A stretch of DNA of 64,000 nucleotides. Origin: Engelhardtia mirabilis. GTDB lineage: Bacteria; Planctomycetota; UBA1135; GCA-002686595. The stretch lies in the NCBI RefSeq assembly GCF_007748095.1, contig NZ_CP036287.1, positions 2,976,001 to 3,040,000 on the forward strand, written 5' to 3'. This document shows positions 33,478-43,430 of this stretch, piece after piece (position 1 is the stretch's first letter; each line of letters begins with the position of its first letter). The position numbers and the translations under genes were made by a program. Below the pieces are notes generated by a model. It was not told where the DNA came from and did no database searches. It saw only the letters and a list, made by a program, of their open reading frames with translations.

Positions 33478-34965
33478 TCAAAGGGGGTCGGTTCCGTTCT
33501 CGACGGCAGAGATCTTGTTGGTCCACTCACCGTCGCCAGGGTCGATCTCGTTGGCTCGCCGCCAGCAGGACTCGGCGGCCTGGAATTGACCCAGGCGCCA
33601 GTAGGAGTCGGCGATATCACCCCAGTACTCGTCGTCGGTGCCCGCGAAGGTCGTCATGCGGTCGAGCCGCGAGACAAAGGCGCCCTGGGCCGCCTGGGCC
33701 ACGCCCTCGGGGATCAGTGGGACGTTCCCACCGTTGCCCGACGCGGCGACGTCGTAGATGCTCAAGTAGGCGTCGGCGGCGGCCTCGTAGTTGCCTGCGC
33801 GCGTGTAGAACTGGGCGATCTCCGTCTGGACCGTGACGTTGTCGGGCGCGTTCGCGGCCCAGGCGTCGACCTGCTCGCCGACCAAGTCGGCGTCCATGGT
33901 CCGCATCGCTTCACGCAGGAGATGGGCGGGCAGTGTGCCGCCAGCCGCGCGGTCGAGGATCAGCGCGAGGGCCTCCTCCGAGCGTCCGCTCGAGTTCAAC
34001 ACGCGGAAGTACTCGAGCTCGATCTCCGCGGAGGGGTTGCTGGACATCAGGCTGTTCAGCAGCTCCTCGGCGCGCTCCGGGTTCAACTCGCGCAGCTCCT
34101 GGATGGCGGCGACGTTCACTTGGCCCTCGGCCAAGAGGGACTCGACCTCGGCCAAGGCCTCCTCCACGCGCCCCGACTCGCGCAGGCTCTGGATCAAGTC
34201 GATCCGCATGCCCGAGTCCAACTCGCCGTTGCTCGCCTGCTGCTGGAGAATGTCCGCGGCGACGTCGGGACTCGAAGCGCGTAGCTCGTCGAGCCAGGCG
34301 TCGGTGTCGTTCTGGTAGCGCTGGAAGATCTGCCACAGGTTCCCCGGCATTTCGCCGCCAGTGCTGTCGCCGGCCAGGGCGAGTCGAATCGCCTGGGCCA
34401 GGGCCTCGTCGGCCAGGTCGGTCCGACCGGCTCGCCGCAGCGCCTCGGCGACGAAGTTCCAGTTGCCGGGGCGGGTCTCGACCCGCCCGAGCAGGCCGTA
34501 GGCCGCCCCCGCGTCGCCCACCTCGAGATAGAGATCGATCAAGCGGTCGACGACCTTGGACTGGTCGGTGGCGAGCGCCTGCTCGATCCGACCCGAACGC
34601 AGGATCGCCGTGAGCTCCGCGACGAGGGAATCCGCTCGGCCGAGTTCCTCGGCGCTCGCGAGCGGCTTCTCGGTCTCGCCGCTCGCTTCTTCCGAGGCTG
34701 CCCCGAACTCCCGCCGGGTCGCGGGCTCGGGAGCTTCGTCAGGCCGTGGGGCGCTGGCCTGAGGGAAGGCGGCCGCAGCGGTCGGTCGGGCCAGGTTTGC
34801 GTTGCGATCCACGCCATCGGGCCGAGCGACAGGCGCGGGTGCGTTGGACGCGGCCTGGGTGGCAGCGGTGGGGAAACCCAGTTGGCTGGTCAGGAGCGCG
34901 CCGCCGAGCCCACCGATGAGCAGGCACGCGGGGGCAATCAGGGCGAGCGAGTCGGATCGAGCCAC
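33478..34965 (-). CDS. exported helical-repeat (TPR-like) protein, paralogue B
   Basis: About 495 residues from a GTG at 34965 (VARSDSLALIAPACLLIGGL), which opens a membrane helix followed by an Ala/Pro/Glu-rich linker. TPR-like pairs fill the rest: LYLEVGDAGAAYGLLGRVET, ALRRAGRTDLADEALAQAI, LIQSLRESGRVEEALAEVES, YTRAGNYEAAADAYLSI and SYWRLGQFQAAESCWRRA. It ends EIDPGDGEWTNKISAVENGT then DPL, matching paralogue A. The two frames are 11 bp apart and surely cotranscribed. A much longer open frame upstream is a shadow of the dCTP deaminase region. Confidence 0.72.
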   Translation of the reverse strand: MARSDSLALIAPACLLIGGLGGALLTSQLGFPTAATQAASNAPAPVARPDGVDRNANLARPTAAAAFPQASAPRPDEAPEPATRREFGAASEEASGETEKPLASAEELGRADSLVAELTAILRSGRIEQALATDQSKVVDRLIDLYLEVGDAGAAYGLLGRVETRPGNWNFVAEALRRAGRTDLADEALAQAIRLALAGDSTGGEMPGNLWQIFQRYQNDTDAWLDELRASSPDVAADILQQQASNGELDSGMRIDLIQSLRESGRVEEALAEVESLLAEGQVNVAAIQELRELNPERAEELLNSLMSSNPSAEIELEYFRVLNSSGRSEEALALILDRAAGGTLPAHLLREAMRTMDADLVGEQVDAWAANAPDNVTVQTEIAQFYTRAGNYEAAADAYLSIYDVAASGNGGNVPLIPEGVAQAAQGAFVSRLDRMTTFAGTDDEYWGDIADSYWRLGQFQAAESCWRRANEIDPGDGEWTNKISAVENGTDPL

Positions 34966-35216
34966 GGTCTGTCGTCTCCGGGTGGAAGGTTCTCGAAAGG
35001 GCCTGTCTCTCCCAGGCACTTGGGGTGGGTCGTTGGAGCCCGCTCGGGCTCCGTCCCCTGCTACCCATCCCCGAGGTCTAGTAGACGCACGGAATCCCCC
35101 GAGGCCAACGCCGCGGACAGCTCGTTGTTGACCGGAACCTCGGAAATCCCGTCGATTGGCTCTGCGGATCGGCGCGATCGACCCGGAGGCTCGGCAGCCT
35201 CGGCGCCGGATGCGGG

Positions 35217-36401
35217 TCAGGCGCGGAACGGCCGCGCCAGGGTCAGGTCTTGATCCCCATAGCTGGGACCCGGACGCCCGTGGCCGTAGAGGTTGCGCGG
35301 CCGCCCGCTGGCGCGGAAGAAGCGCAGGCGGAAGAAGACCTGACCGTCCTCCAGGAGGAAGGGCACGTCGTGGGCCCGGACCTCGAGCACCGCCGGGGTG
35401 CCGCAGCCCAGGGCGCGGCCGTGCTCGTCCTCGCGCCAGCCGAAGCCGTTGTCGAAGAATCCCGCGTAGTTGTTGCGCAGCTCGCCCACGCCCACGTCCA
35501 CCGGCAGCATCTCGGCCGCCAGGTGAGGCGGGATCACGATCCGTTCGCGGCTGGCGAAGATGTAGAAGCGCCCGGGGTCGAGGATGCAAGCGCCGCCACT
35601 GCCGCGGGAGTAGACCGACTCCCAGAAGTCGAAGCGGTCGTGGACGCCGTCGGAGGCGAAGTCGACCACGGCCGTGTGCAGGGCGGCGCGCCAGCCGCAG
35701 GGCTTGCGGCCGGTGAGGCCGATCCGCAGTTCCAGGGAGCCGTCCTCGGTGAAGCGGACTTCCTCCTCGGGCAGGGCGCGGTCTCCGTCGAAGGCCAGGG
35801 GCGTCTCGCGATAGACCGCGCGCAGCTCCTCCTCGGTCAACGCGCAGGGGCCGTCCTGCAGACGCAGCTGCACGAGTCGGTCGCCGCGACGCAAGCGCAC
35901 GGGGAACGAGAGCGGAACCACTTCGAGCCACAGGGGGCCGCGGTAGCCCGGGGGCGTCTCGTCGAAGCGTGGATGCCCGGGAACCAGCACCCGGCAGAAC
36001 AGGTCACAGCGTCCGCTGGAGCTGCGCGGGTTGAAGCGCGCGACCACGCCCGGGGGAAGGTCGAGGTACTCCGCGAGCGGGATCAGGTAGACCTGCCCGC
36101 GCTTGAGGATCGCGCCGTCGCCGCTGAGCTCCTCCTCGTGGATGGTCAGCTCCGCCAGGCGCGACTCGAGGTCGGAGCGCTCGGGCAAGAAGCCACAGCG
36201 CAGGTTGGTGACGCGCCCGCCCAGGCGCAGGTCGAGGCTGGCCGGCTGGATCTGGCGGACCTCGATCGGCGGCGAGCCCTCGGCGCTGCGCAGCGCGGTG
36301 CCGAGCAGCGCCTCGAGCTCGCGATCGACGAAGGTCACGCCGCCCTCGGACGCGCCGCTCACGTCGATGGGACCGCTCGGGTTCGCCTGGGTCTGAGTCA
36401 T
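35217..36401 (-). CDS. dcd: two-domain dCTP deaminase (2'-deoxycytidine 5'-triphosphate deaminase)
   Basis: Converts dCTP to dUTP for thymidylate supply. About 394 residues from the ATG at 36401, twice the length of E. coli Dcd. The first half has QPASLDLRLGG, VVARFNPRSSSGRCDLFCRV (the S-S-x-x-R nucleotide site) and LWLEVVPLSFPVRLRRGDRL with the catalytic Glu. The second half is a related fold with DFWESVYSRGSGGACILDPG, FIFASRERIVIPPHLAAEM-like strands and ELRNNYAGFFDNGFGW. This duplicated form is known from alphaproteobacteria and others. It lies 156 bp downstream of the 36558 gene on the same strand. Confidence 0.87.
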   Translation of the reverse strand: MTQTQANPSGPIDVSGASEGGVTFVDRELEALLGTALRSAEGSPPIEVRQIQPASLDLRLGGRVTNLRCGFLPERSDLESRLAELTIHEEELSGDGAILKRGQVYLIPLAEYLDLPPGVVARFNPRSSSGRCDLFCRVLVPGHPRFDETPPGYRGPLWLEVVPLSFPVRLRRGDRLVQLRLQDGPCALTEEELRAVYRETPLAFDGDRALPEEEVRFTEDGSLELRIGLTGRKPCGWRAALHTAVVDFASDGVHDRFDFWESVYSRGSGGACILDPGRFYIFASRERIVIPPHLAAEMLPVDVGVGELRNNYAGFFDNGFGWREDEHGRALGCGTPAVLEVRAHDVPFLLEDGQVFFRLRFFRASGRPRNLYGHGRPGPSYGDQDLTLARPFRA

Positions 36402-36557
36402 CCGCGCATGGTGCGGGCTCGGCCGCCCGCCAGGCAAGCGCAGACGCCGCTCCCGAGCCCCGCGGGCGCGCGGCATCGCCGCGACAGGCGAACTCTCAGC
36501 CGCAGGCGCTTGGCCCGAGCGTCAGCCATGGAGGCCCGCCCGGGCCGCGATTCGCGC

Positions 36558-38192
36558 TCAGTCAAGCTCCACGAACCAGGGCAGCTTACCGTCCGCCAAC
36601 TGGTCCTTGGCGAGCTCGATGTCCTCCAGGTCGAGCTCGGTCTGATCCGCGACCGAAGCCCTGGCGTGCAGGCGATCGGTGGCCCGGCGAGCCAGCTTCC
36701 AGTCGCCGCTCCGAAGGGCCGCGCTGACGGCGTGCTCCCACTCGGCCTCGTCCAGGGGATCGTCGCAGATGCGTCGTAGGGCGCGCATCGACAGGGGCGA
36801 GAGGCCTCCGATGCGGCCCATGCGATCGAGGGACGCGGCCACGGCCGAGCGTCGCCGCAGGGCGTCGAAGGCCCCGTCCCCGGCGTCGAAGGTCCGCTCG
36901 AGGGCCCGATCCACGTGGCGCGCGAGCAGCGGGAGGTCCGTGGCCTCGAAGTCCTGGATGAAGTCCACCATCAGGTCGTTCGTCGGGTCGACGGATTCGA
37001 CCCACTGTCCCAGGAAGCGGTCCGCGGCGGCGATGGAGCGGTCCTCGGTCGACTGGGCCAGCATCTCGCCGATCCAGCCGACCTCGTCCGGCATCGTGGC
37101 GGCCAGGTCGAGGGCCAGGTCAGCCGTTTCATCGATGCGGCCTTCTCCGACCAGCAGTCCGAAGAGCTGCTCGCGCACGTCCGTATCTCCCTCCGCCAGG
37201 CGCACGCGCAGGAGCTCGATGCGCTCGCCGGCGGGCAGACCGTCGAACTCGAGCTGGCGCGCGAGAGTCCCCAGGAGCGGGTCGCTGCGGTAGCCGGCCA
37301 CGAAGGCCTCGGGGTCCAGTCCCACGGCGGCCAGGACGTCGGCGCCGTCGGCCAGTCTCAGCTTGCCGGCGTCGATCGCCGCACGCACCCGGGCTTCGAG
37401 CACCTCGACCGGGGGCGCGGGCAGGTGGGCGAGCACGCTGAGCAGACGCGCCCGGTCGTGGCTGGGCCAGCGGTAGGTGTCCGCGATGCGCCACATGGCG
37501 TTCACGAGCTCCACTGCGCGCTCCTGGTCGCCGCGCCAGGCGACGCCGAGGGCAGCGGACCGGAACAGTTCCAGGGCCCGCTCGGGGCTCGCGTCGCGCG
37601 ACCCTCCGATGGCGCCGCGGACCACGAGGCCCTGGACGACCCACTGGGGCTGGGAGCCGTCCGCCCTGGTCCAGGGGCGCGGCGGACTCGCGGCCGAGCC
37701 AGTGGGCCAAGGGGTGAAGTTGGTGGTCGAGATTCGATCCCACGCTGAGATCAGGAGCGCCGCCACCGGCTCGGGGTCGGATCCGAGCATCCGGCGCTGC
37801 TCGCACAGGGCCAGGATCAGCGTCATTTCGGCCGGACCCCCCGCCGCCTCGTCGAGCAGCTCCCGCAGATCCGGGGGACTCCCGACTCCGAGCGTGGGGG
37901 CGGGCGCTCGTCTCGGTGCCGCGGCAGTGGACAGTGCGACCCCCGGGCTCGCAGGGTCCGACCGCAGGCGTTCGGAGTCGGCAGCAGATGCCGCGGCCTC
38001 GCGCAGGTCGGCGGCAGCTTCGGCCCCCGCGTGCCCGACCGGGGTCGAGGTCGGCCGGGACCCGGGCACCGCGATCGACGCCGGGGTCCCTGGATCGGCG
38101 GCGCCCGGGCGGTTCCCCACGAGGTACCCGAGGCTCGCACCAAGCGCGAGGGCGATCGACAGGGCGGCCAGTGATGGAAGCGAGCGAACCAT
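36558..38192 (-). CDS. exported helical-repeat protein, third of the group
   Basis: 544 residues from the ATG at 38192. A signal/anchor (LAALSIALALGASLGYLVG) is followed by an Ala/Pro-rich linker of about 90 residues and then many helix pairs (ALGVAWRGDQERAVELVNAM, RVRLAEGDTDVREQLFGLLV, ALDRASVDQ-like ends). The plan (anchor, linker, helical repeats) matches the two paralogues at 32000-34965, but the C-terminal GTDPL tail is absent; it ends LADGKLPWFVELD. It may be a distant relative. Function unknown. It is divergent from sucC with about a 200-bp gap. Confidence 0.68.
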   Translation of the reverse strand: MVRSLPSLAALSIALALGASLGYLVGNRPGAADPGTPASIAVPGSRPTSTPVGHAGAEAAADLREAAASAADSERLRSDPASPGVALSTAAAPRRAPAPTLGVGSPPDLRELLDEAAGGPAEMTLILALCEQRRMLGSDPEPVAALLISAWDRISTTNFTPWPTGSAASPPRPWTRADGSQPQWVVQGLVVRGAIGGSRDASPERALELFRSAALGVAWRGDQERAVELVNAMWRIADTYRWPSHDRARLLSVLAHLPAPPVEVLEARVRAAIDAGKLRLADGADVLAAVGLDPEAFVAGYRSDPLLGTLARQLEFDGLPAGERIELLRVRLAEGDTDVREQLFGLLVGEGRIDETADLALDLAATMPDEVGWIGEMLAQSTEDRSIAAADRFLGQWVESVDPTNDLMVDFIQDFEATDLPLLARHVDRALERTFDAGDGAFDALRRRSAVAASLDRMGRIGGLSPLSMRALRRICDDPLDEAEWEHAVSAALRSGDWKLARRATDRLHARASVADQTELDLEDIELAKDQLADGKLPWFVELD

Positions 38193-38393
38193 GGAGCACG
38201 GTTTACCCCGCGGGTGCTCCGACCAGTGCGGGGGCCCCGCCTTCCTGGCCACCGGCGGGCCGCGCCGCTATTCTGCTGCGCCCGAAAGCCACCTCGGCGC
38301 GCCCCCGGCGGGCGCTCGGGCCCCTCCACGCGGCTCCTGCCGAGCCACCCCGGCGGTCGCCGACTCGCGCCCGCGGACGCCCCCCACAAGCCC

Positions 38394-39554
38394 ATGAACA
38401 TCCACGAATTCCAGGCCAAGGAGCTGCTGCGTCGCTTCGGCGTGGCCACCCCCGACGGCCGCGAGTGCACCAGCGCCGACCAGGCGGCGGAGGCCTACAC
38501 GGCCCTCGGGTCGAAGGTCGCCGTCGTCAAGGCGCAGATCCACGCCGGTGGCCGCGGCAAGGCCGGCGGCGTCAAGCTCGCGAAGAGCGCCGACGAGGCC
38601 CGCGCGGCCGCGGCCGAGATCCTCGGCAAGACGCTGGTGACCCACCAGACCGGTCCCGGCGGTCAGCTCGTGCGGCGCCTGTGGGTCGAGCAGGGCTCGC
38701 AGATCGCGTCCGAGTACTACGTCGGCATCGTGGTCGATCGCACCACGAACGGCCCGGTGATGATGGCCAGCAGCGAGGGTGGCATGGACATCGAAGAGGT
38801 GGCCGCGCACACCCCCGAGAAGATCCTCAAGGCGCCCTTCGGGTCGGACGGCCTGTTGGCCGACGACGCCGCGAAGCGCCTGGCCGAGGGCATCGGCCTG
38901 CCGGCCGAGCTCGTGCCCCAGGGCGTGGCGCTGATGCAGCAGCTGGCCAAGGCCTTCTGCGAGCTGGACTGCTCGCTGATGGAGATCAACCCGCTGGTCC
39001 ACACCGACGACGGCAAGGTCATCGCCCTCGACGCGAAGATCAACTTCGACGACAACGCCCTCTACCGGCACCCCGACGTGGTCGCCCTGCGCGACCTGCA
39101 CGAGGAGGACGCCAAGGAGATCGAGGCCAGCAAGTACGACCTCTCCTACATCGCCCTCGACGGCAACATCGGCTGCATGGTCAACGGGGCCGGCCTGGCC
39201 ATGGCGACCATGGACGTGATCAAGCTGAACGGCGGCGATCCGGCGAACTTCCTGGACGTGGGCGGCGGCGCGACGGTCGAGAAGGTCACCGCGGCCTTCA
39301 AGATCCTGCTCTCCGACGCCAACGTGAAGGGCGTGCTGGTCAACATCTTCGGCGGGATCATGAAGTGCGACGTGATCGCCGAGGGCGTCATCGCGGCCGT
39401 CAAGGAAGTTCAGCTCGGCGTGCCGCTGGTGGTGCGCCTGGAAGGTACGAATGTCGAGCGCGGCAAGCAGCTGCTCGACGGTTCGGGTCTTCCGATCATC
39501 ACCGCCAACGATCTCGACGAAGCGGCCGGCAAGATCGTCGCCGCAGTGGCCTGA
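38394..39554 (+). CDS. sucC: succinate-CoA ligase beta subunit
   Basis: Forms succinate and ATP/GTP from succinyl-CoA with SucD. 386 residues from the ATG at 38394 (MNIHEFQAKELLRRFGVATP). ATP-grasp features include AQIHAGGRGKAGGVKLAKS, LDCSLMEINPLVHTDDGKV and ALDAKINFDDNALYRHPD. The C-terminal CoA-ligase half has GNIGCMVNGAGLAMATMDVI and VNIFGGIMKCDVIAEG. sucD follows after 20 bp, as usual. Confidence 0.97.
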   Translation: MNIHEFQAKELLRRFGVATPDGRECTSADQAAEAYTALGSKVAVVKAQIHAGGRGKAGGVKLAKSADEARAAAAEILGKTLVTHQTGPGGQLVRRLWVEQGSQIASEYYVGIVVDRTTNGPVMMASSEGGMDIEEVAAHTPEKILKAPFGSDGLLADDAAKRLAEGIGLPAELVPQGVALMQQLAKAFCELDCSLMEINPLVHTDDGKVIALDAKINFDDNALYRHPDVVALRDLHEEDAKEIEASKYDLSYIALDGNIGCMVNGAGLAMATMDVIKLNGGDPANFLDVGGGATVEKVTAAFKILLSDANVKGVLVNIFGGIMKCDVIAEGVIAAVKEVQLGVPLVVRLEGTNVERGKQLLDGSGLPIITANDLDEAAGKIVAAVA

Positions 39555-39574
39555 GGCCGCAGAAAGCAAATCCA

Positions 39575-40470
<896 letters not shown>

Positions 40471-40474
<4 letters not shown>

Positions 40475-41298
40475 CCACGAACCGCGAAGTGGAGCGCGGT
40501 TGGCGACCTGTCCGCACGGCGGACGGGTCGCTGACCGCGCTCCACCCCATTCACGGCCAGGCTGCCCACGACCTGGAGGGGGCGCGGTCGGAGGCTCGGT
40601 CGCGCTACGCGCGGCCCTGCCTGCTCGACCTGGTGGAGCCCGGGGCGACGGTGCGACTGCTCGACGTGGGCAGCGGACTGGGGTTGAACCTGGCCGCGGC
40701 GCTGGAGGCCGTGGAAGGTCACGGTGCCCGACTGCAGGCGGTGGGACTCGAGCTGGACCGCCGCGCGCTCGAGTGTGCGGCGGCCATGGGGCCCGATCCG
40801 GAACCCGGGTTCGAGCGGGCCTGGAGTGCGGTGCGCCTGGCCTTCGTCGCGGCCCTCGAGGGGCGCGGGGGCGTGCTCGGCTTCGGGGCGCGCAGCTCGA
40901 TCGAGTTGCACCTGGGCGACGCCGCGGCGGCCCTGGCGGGGGACCGATTCCCGGGACCCTTCGACGCGATCTTCCTCGACGGGTACGCCCCGGCCTTGGG
41001 TGGAGCTCTGTGGGACCCGCCCTTCCTGGCGGCCCTGGCCGAGCGCCTCGCCCCGCACGGCCGGCTGGCGACCTACACGGCCTCGGCGCGGGTGCGCGCC
41101 GGAATGCTGGCGGCGGGCCTGGCGCTGGGACTCCCGGAGCGGGTCGGACGCAAGGGCGCGGGCACCCTCGCGGGCTGGAAGGCCTTGGATGGACCGCGGG
41201 TGAGCGCCCTCGACCGAGCCCAGGCCGCCAAGCTGGATCGTCGGGCCGAGCGACTGCGAGTGTCCCCGGGGGGGGGAAAGCCGGACGGCGGGGCCTGA
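40471..41298 (+). CDS. mnmD: MnmD-like tRNA U34 methyltransferase
   Basis: Probably the stand-alone methyltransferase that completes mnm5U/mnm5s2U at wobble uridine 34 from aminomethyl-uridine. 275 residues from a TTG at 40471. The family hallmarks are TADGSLTALHPIHGQAAHDL, EGARSEARSRY, LLDVGSGLGLNLAAALEAVE (SAM site), then FDAIFLDGYAPALGGALWDP with the D-x-Y catalytic segment and APHGRLATYTASARVRAGML. No FAD oxidase (MnmC2) domain is attached. It is coupled to sucD by overlap, with no metabolic link. Symbol by family similarity, without a search. Confidence 0.78.
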
Positions 41299-41430
41299 GC
41301 TTCAACTATCATGGCGCCGGCCAGTTGCGTCCGTCGGACGTCCGACGTGACAGGGCTCGCAAGGCGCCCAATCGAGGCCTAGAAACCCGCAAGCGCGATC
41401 CCACAGGAAAGCGCGGCCCACCGCCAGACC

Positions 41431-41685
41431 ATGACCCACATCGCAGCCGGAACGATCGCCGCCATCACGCCGTTCGTCGGCTCCCCGTACCTCGCCATGC
41501 CGGGCCCGACCGAGCTTTGGATCGTCCTGGGCGTGGTGCTGCTCATCTTCGGTGGACGCAAGCTGCCCGAGCTCGCGCGCGCCGCGGGCTCGAGCATCAC
41601 CCAGTTCAAGCGCGGGCTGAAGGAAGAGGAGAGCGCCGAGCCGATCGAGGGCCCCGCGGGCAAGGCCGAGAAGGAAACCACCTGA
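41431..41685 (+). CDS. tatA: twin-arginine translocase subunit TatA/TatE
   Basis: 84 residues. A short lead is followed by PGPTELWIVLGVVLLIFGGR (membrane helix with the FGG-x-K hinge), then KLPELARAAGSSITQFKRGL, the amphipathic helix, and a charged tail. It forms the Tat pore that exports folded, cofactor-bearing proteins. The N-terminal lead of about 25 residues is longer than usual. tatC is not adjacent. mobA, for a cofactor often carried by Tat substrates, starts 128 bp downstream. Confidence 0.92.
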   Translation: MTHIAAGTIAAITPFVGSPYLAMPGPTELWIVLGVVLLIFGGRKLPELARAAGSSITQFKRGLKEEESAEPIEGPAGKAEKETT

Positions 41686-41695
41686 GACGGGCTCG

Positions 41696-41712
41696 CCGGG
41701 GCTGATCCCCGG
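41696..41712 (+). terminator. weak hairpin after tatA
   Basis: CCGGGG (41696-41701) and CCCCGG (41707-41712) form a 6-bp stem with a 5-nt loop just downstream of tatA. No T tract follows, so at best a weak terminator. Confidence 0.3.
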
Positions 41713-41813
41713 GGAGACAGGAGAGGAACCTAGTCATCGCACCCACCGAGGATCTCCCCCGGCTCCCCGCCGAACGGCACTCGAGCACCGACCGCCGCAC
41801 GGGCGGCGGGCCG

Positions 41814-42431
41814 GTGAGTGGAGTCGTGCTCTGCGGGGGTGCGAGTCGTCGGATGGGCACCGACAAGGCCCGGCTGCGGTGGGAGGGCTCGACCCTTCTG
41901 GCGCGAGCCGTCGAGGCCCTGCGCCCCCTCTGCGATCGCGTGCTCTTGGCCAGCGGTGAGCGGGCGCGCTACGGCGACCTCGGACTCGACGCCTCGGAGG
42001 TGCTCGACCGGCGCGCCTCGTTCGGGCCGTTGGCGGGGATCGAAGCGGCGCTGCTGGCGGCGAGCGGTGAATGGCTCGTGACCACTCCGGTCGACATGCC
42101 GGGAACGGGTGCCGCGGTGTTCGGCGCCCTGATCGATCGCGCGCGCTCCAGCGGGGCCGACGCCGTGACCCTGCGCAGTCCCCGGGGAATCGAGCCCCTG
42201 GTAGCGGTCTATCGCGTGTCGGTCTGTGCGCCCCTGGCGCAGCGTCTTCTGGACGAGGGACAGCGGCGGCCGGTTGCCCTGGCTGCGGCTCTGTGCGCGG
42301 TCGAGATCGACGTCGCCGAGTTCGGCGAGGACGTCCAGTCCCTGTTGCGCAATGTGAACGCACCTAACGACCTGTTCACGCCGGCTCGGGGCCGAGCTGA
42401 CGATGATCTAACCACCGGAGGGGCCGCGTGA
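41814..42431 (+). CDS. mobA: molybdenum cofactor guanylyltransferase
   Basis: Attaches GMP to molybdopterin. 205 residues from a GTG at 41814. It has SGVVLCGGASRRMGTDKARL (nucleotide-binding loop), EWLVTTPVDMPGTG (metal/nucleotide site) and GIEPLVAVYRVSV, and ends LLRNVNAPNDL, all typical of MobA. Its TGA overlaps the GTG start of the polyprenyl synthase (GTGA). No other molybdopterin gene is in the window. Confidence 0.88.
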   Translation: MSGVVLCGGASRRMGTDKARLRWEGSTLLARAVEALRPLCDRVLLASGERARYGDLGLDASEVLDRRASFGPLAGIEAALLAASGEWLVTTPVDMPGTGAAVFGALIDRARSSGADAVTLRSPRGIEPLVAVYRVSVCAPLAQRLLDEGQRRPVALAAALCAVEIDVAEFGEDVQSLLRNVNAPNDLFTPARGRADDDLTTGGAA

Positions 42432-43414
42432 GCGATCCGAGCGGCGAGTTGCCCAACCTGTTGGCGCCCATCGAGGCCGACCTGGAGCGGACCCGCGAGG
42501 TGCTCGATCGAGAGCTCTCGGACAACTCTCCGGCGGTGCGGGACATGCTCGATCACATCAGTCGCTTCCGCGGCAAGCAATTGCGGGCGGCGATGGTGCT
42601 GCTCTGCGGTCGCGCCTCGGGCGCCTGGGGTCCCGAACATCCCCAGGTCGCGGCAGTCGTCGAAATGATCCACCTCGCCACCCTTGTCCACGACGATGTG
42701 CTCGACGGCGCCTCCGTGCGGCGACGGGTCGCGAGCGTCAACACGCGTTGGGACAACCAGGTGGCGGTGCTCCTGGGGGATTGGCTCTACGCCCGAGCCT
42801 TCGCCCTTTCGACGCGGCTGCAGTCGCCCCTGGTCAGCCGTCACCTGGCGCTCACCACCCAGAAGATCTGCAAGGGTGAAATCGAGCAGGCGGGGCACCG
42901 CTACGACTTCGACCTGAGCCGCGACGGCTACGAAGCCATCGCGGGCGCCAAGACCGCATCGCTCTACGCGGCTGCCTGCGAACTCGGAGCCCTCTACCCC
43001 GATGGCGACGAGCGCACCGCTTCCGAGTTGGGGCTCTTTGGGTGGGAGGTCGGCCTGGCCTTTCAGATCGTGGACGACGTGTTGGACCTGACCGGAACAC
43101 AGGAAGAAGTGGGCAAACCCGTGGGCAACGACGTCGACGACGGGAAGGTGACCCTGCCGGTGCTGCACGTCTACGCCAGCGCCGACAACTCACAACGTGC
43201 CGCCATTCGCGACGCGTACACGGAGCCCGGGCTGGCCGATCGCGTCGGGCGTCTGCGCGAGGTGTGCGACCTGCGTCCGGGCCTCGAGGCTGCTCGAGGT
43301 CGCGCTGACGAGTTGCTGCGAACGGCGCTCGGCCGACTGTCCGTCCTCCCCGATGGACCGATTCGAGAGACCCTGGCGAGAGCCGGGAGTTTCGTCCTAC
43401 AGCGACGCTACTGA
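42428..43414 (+). CDS. all-trans polyprenyl diphosphate synthase
   Basis: Extends isoprenoid chains by IPP units; the product here is probably the long chain for a respiratory quinone. 328 residues from a GTG at 42428. The first aspartate-rich motif is ATLVHDDVLDGASVRRR and the second is GLAFQIVDDVLDLTGTQEEV. An FRGKQLRAAMVLL segment precedes the first. Length and the small residues before the first motif favour a long-chain (octaprenyl/heptaprenyl-type) enzyme, though chain length cannot be fixed by reading. It is followed by the duplicated lipoprotein and ResB/CcsA. Confidence 0.9.
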   Translation: MSDPSGELPNLLAPIEADLERTREVLDRELSDNSPAVRDMLDHISRFRGKQLRAAMVLLCGRASGAWGPEHPQVAAVVEMIHLATLVHDDVLDGASVRRRVASVNTRWDNQVAVLLGDWLYARAFALSTRLQSPLVSRHLALTTQKICKGEIEQAGHRYDFDLSRDGYEAIAGAKTASLYAAACELGALYPDGDERTASELGLFGWEVGLAFQIVDDVLDLTGTQEEVGKPVGNDVDDGKVTLPVLHVYASADNSQRAAIRDAYTEPGLADRVGRLREVCDLRPGLEAARGRADELLRTALGRLSVLPDGPIRETLARAGSFVLQRRY

Positions 43415-43430
43415 ACCGTACGAGACTCCC

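Noticed and set aside
35000..35931. 5' extension of the paralogue B frame
   Set aside because: The upstream part is an Arg/Gly shadow of the dCTP deaminase gene; the GTG at 34965 starts the membrane helix.
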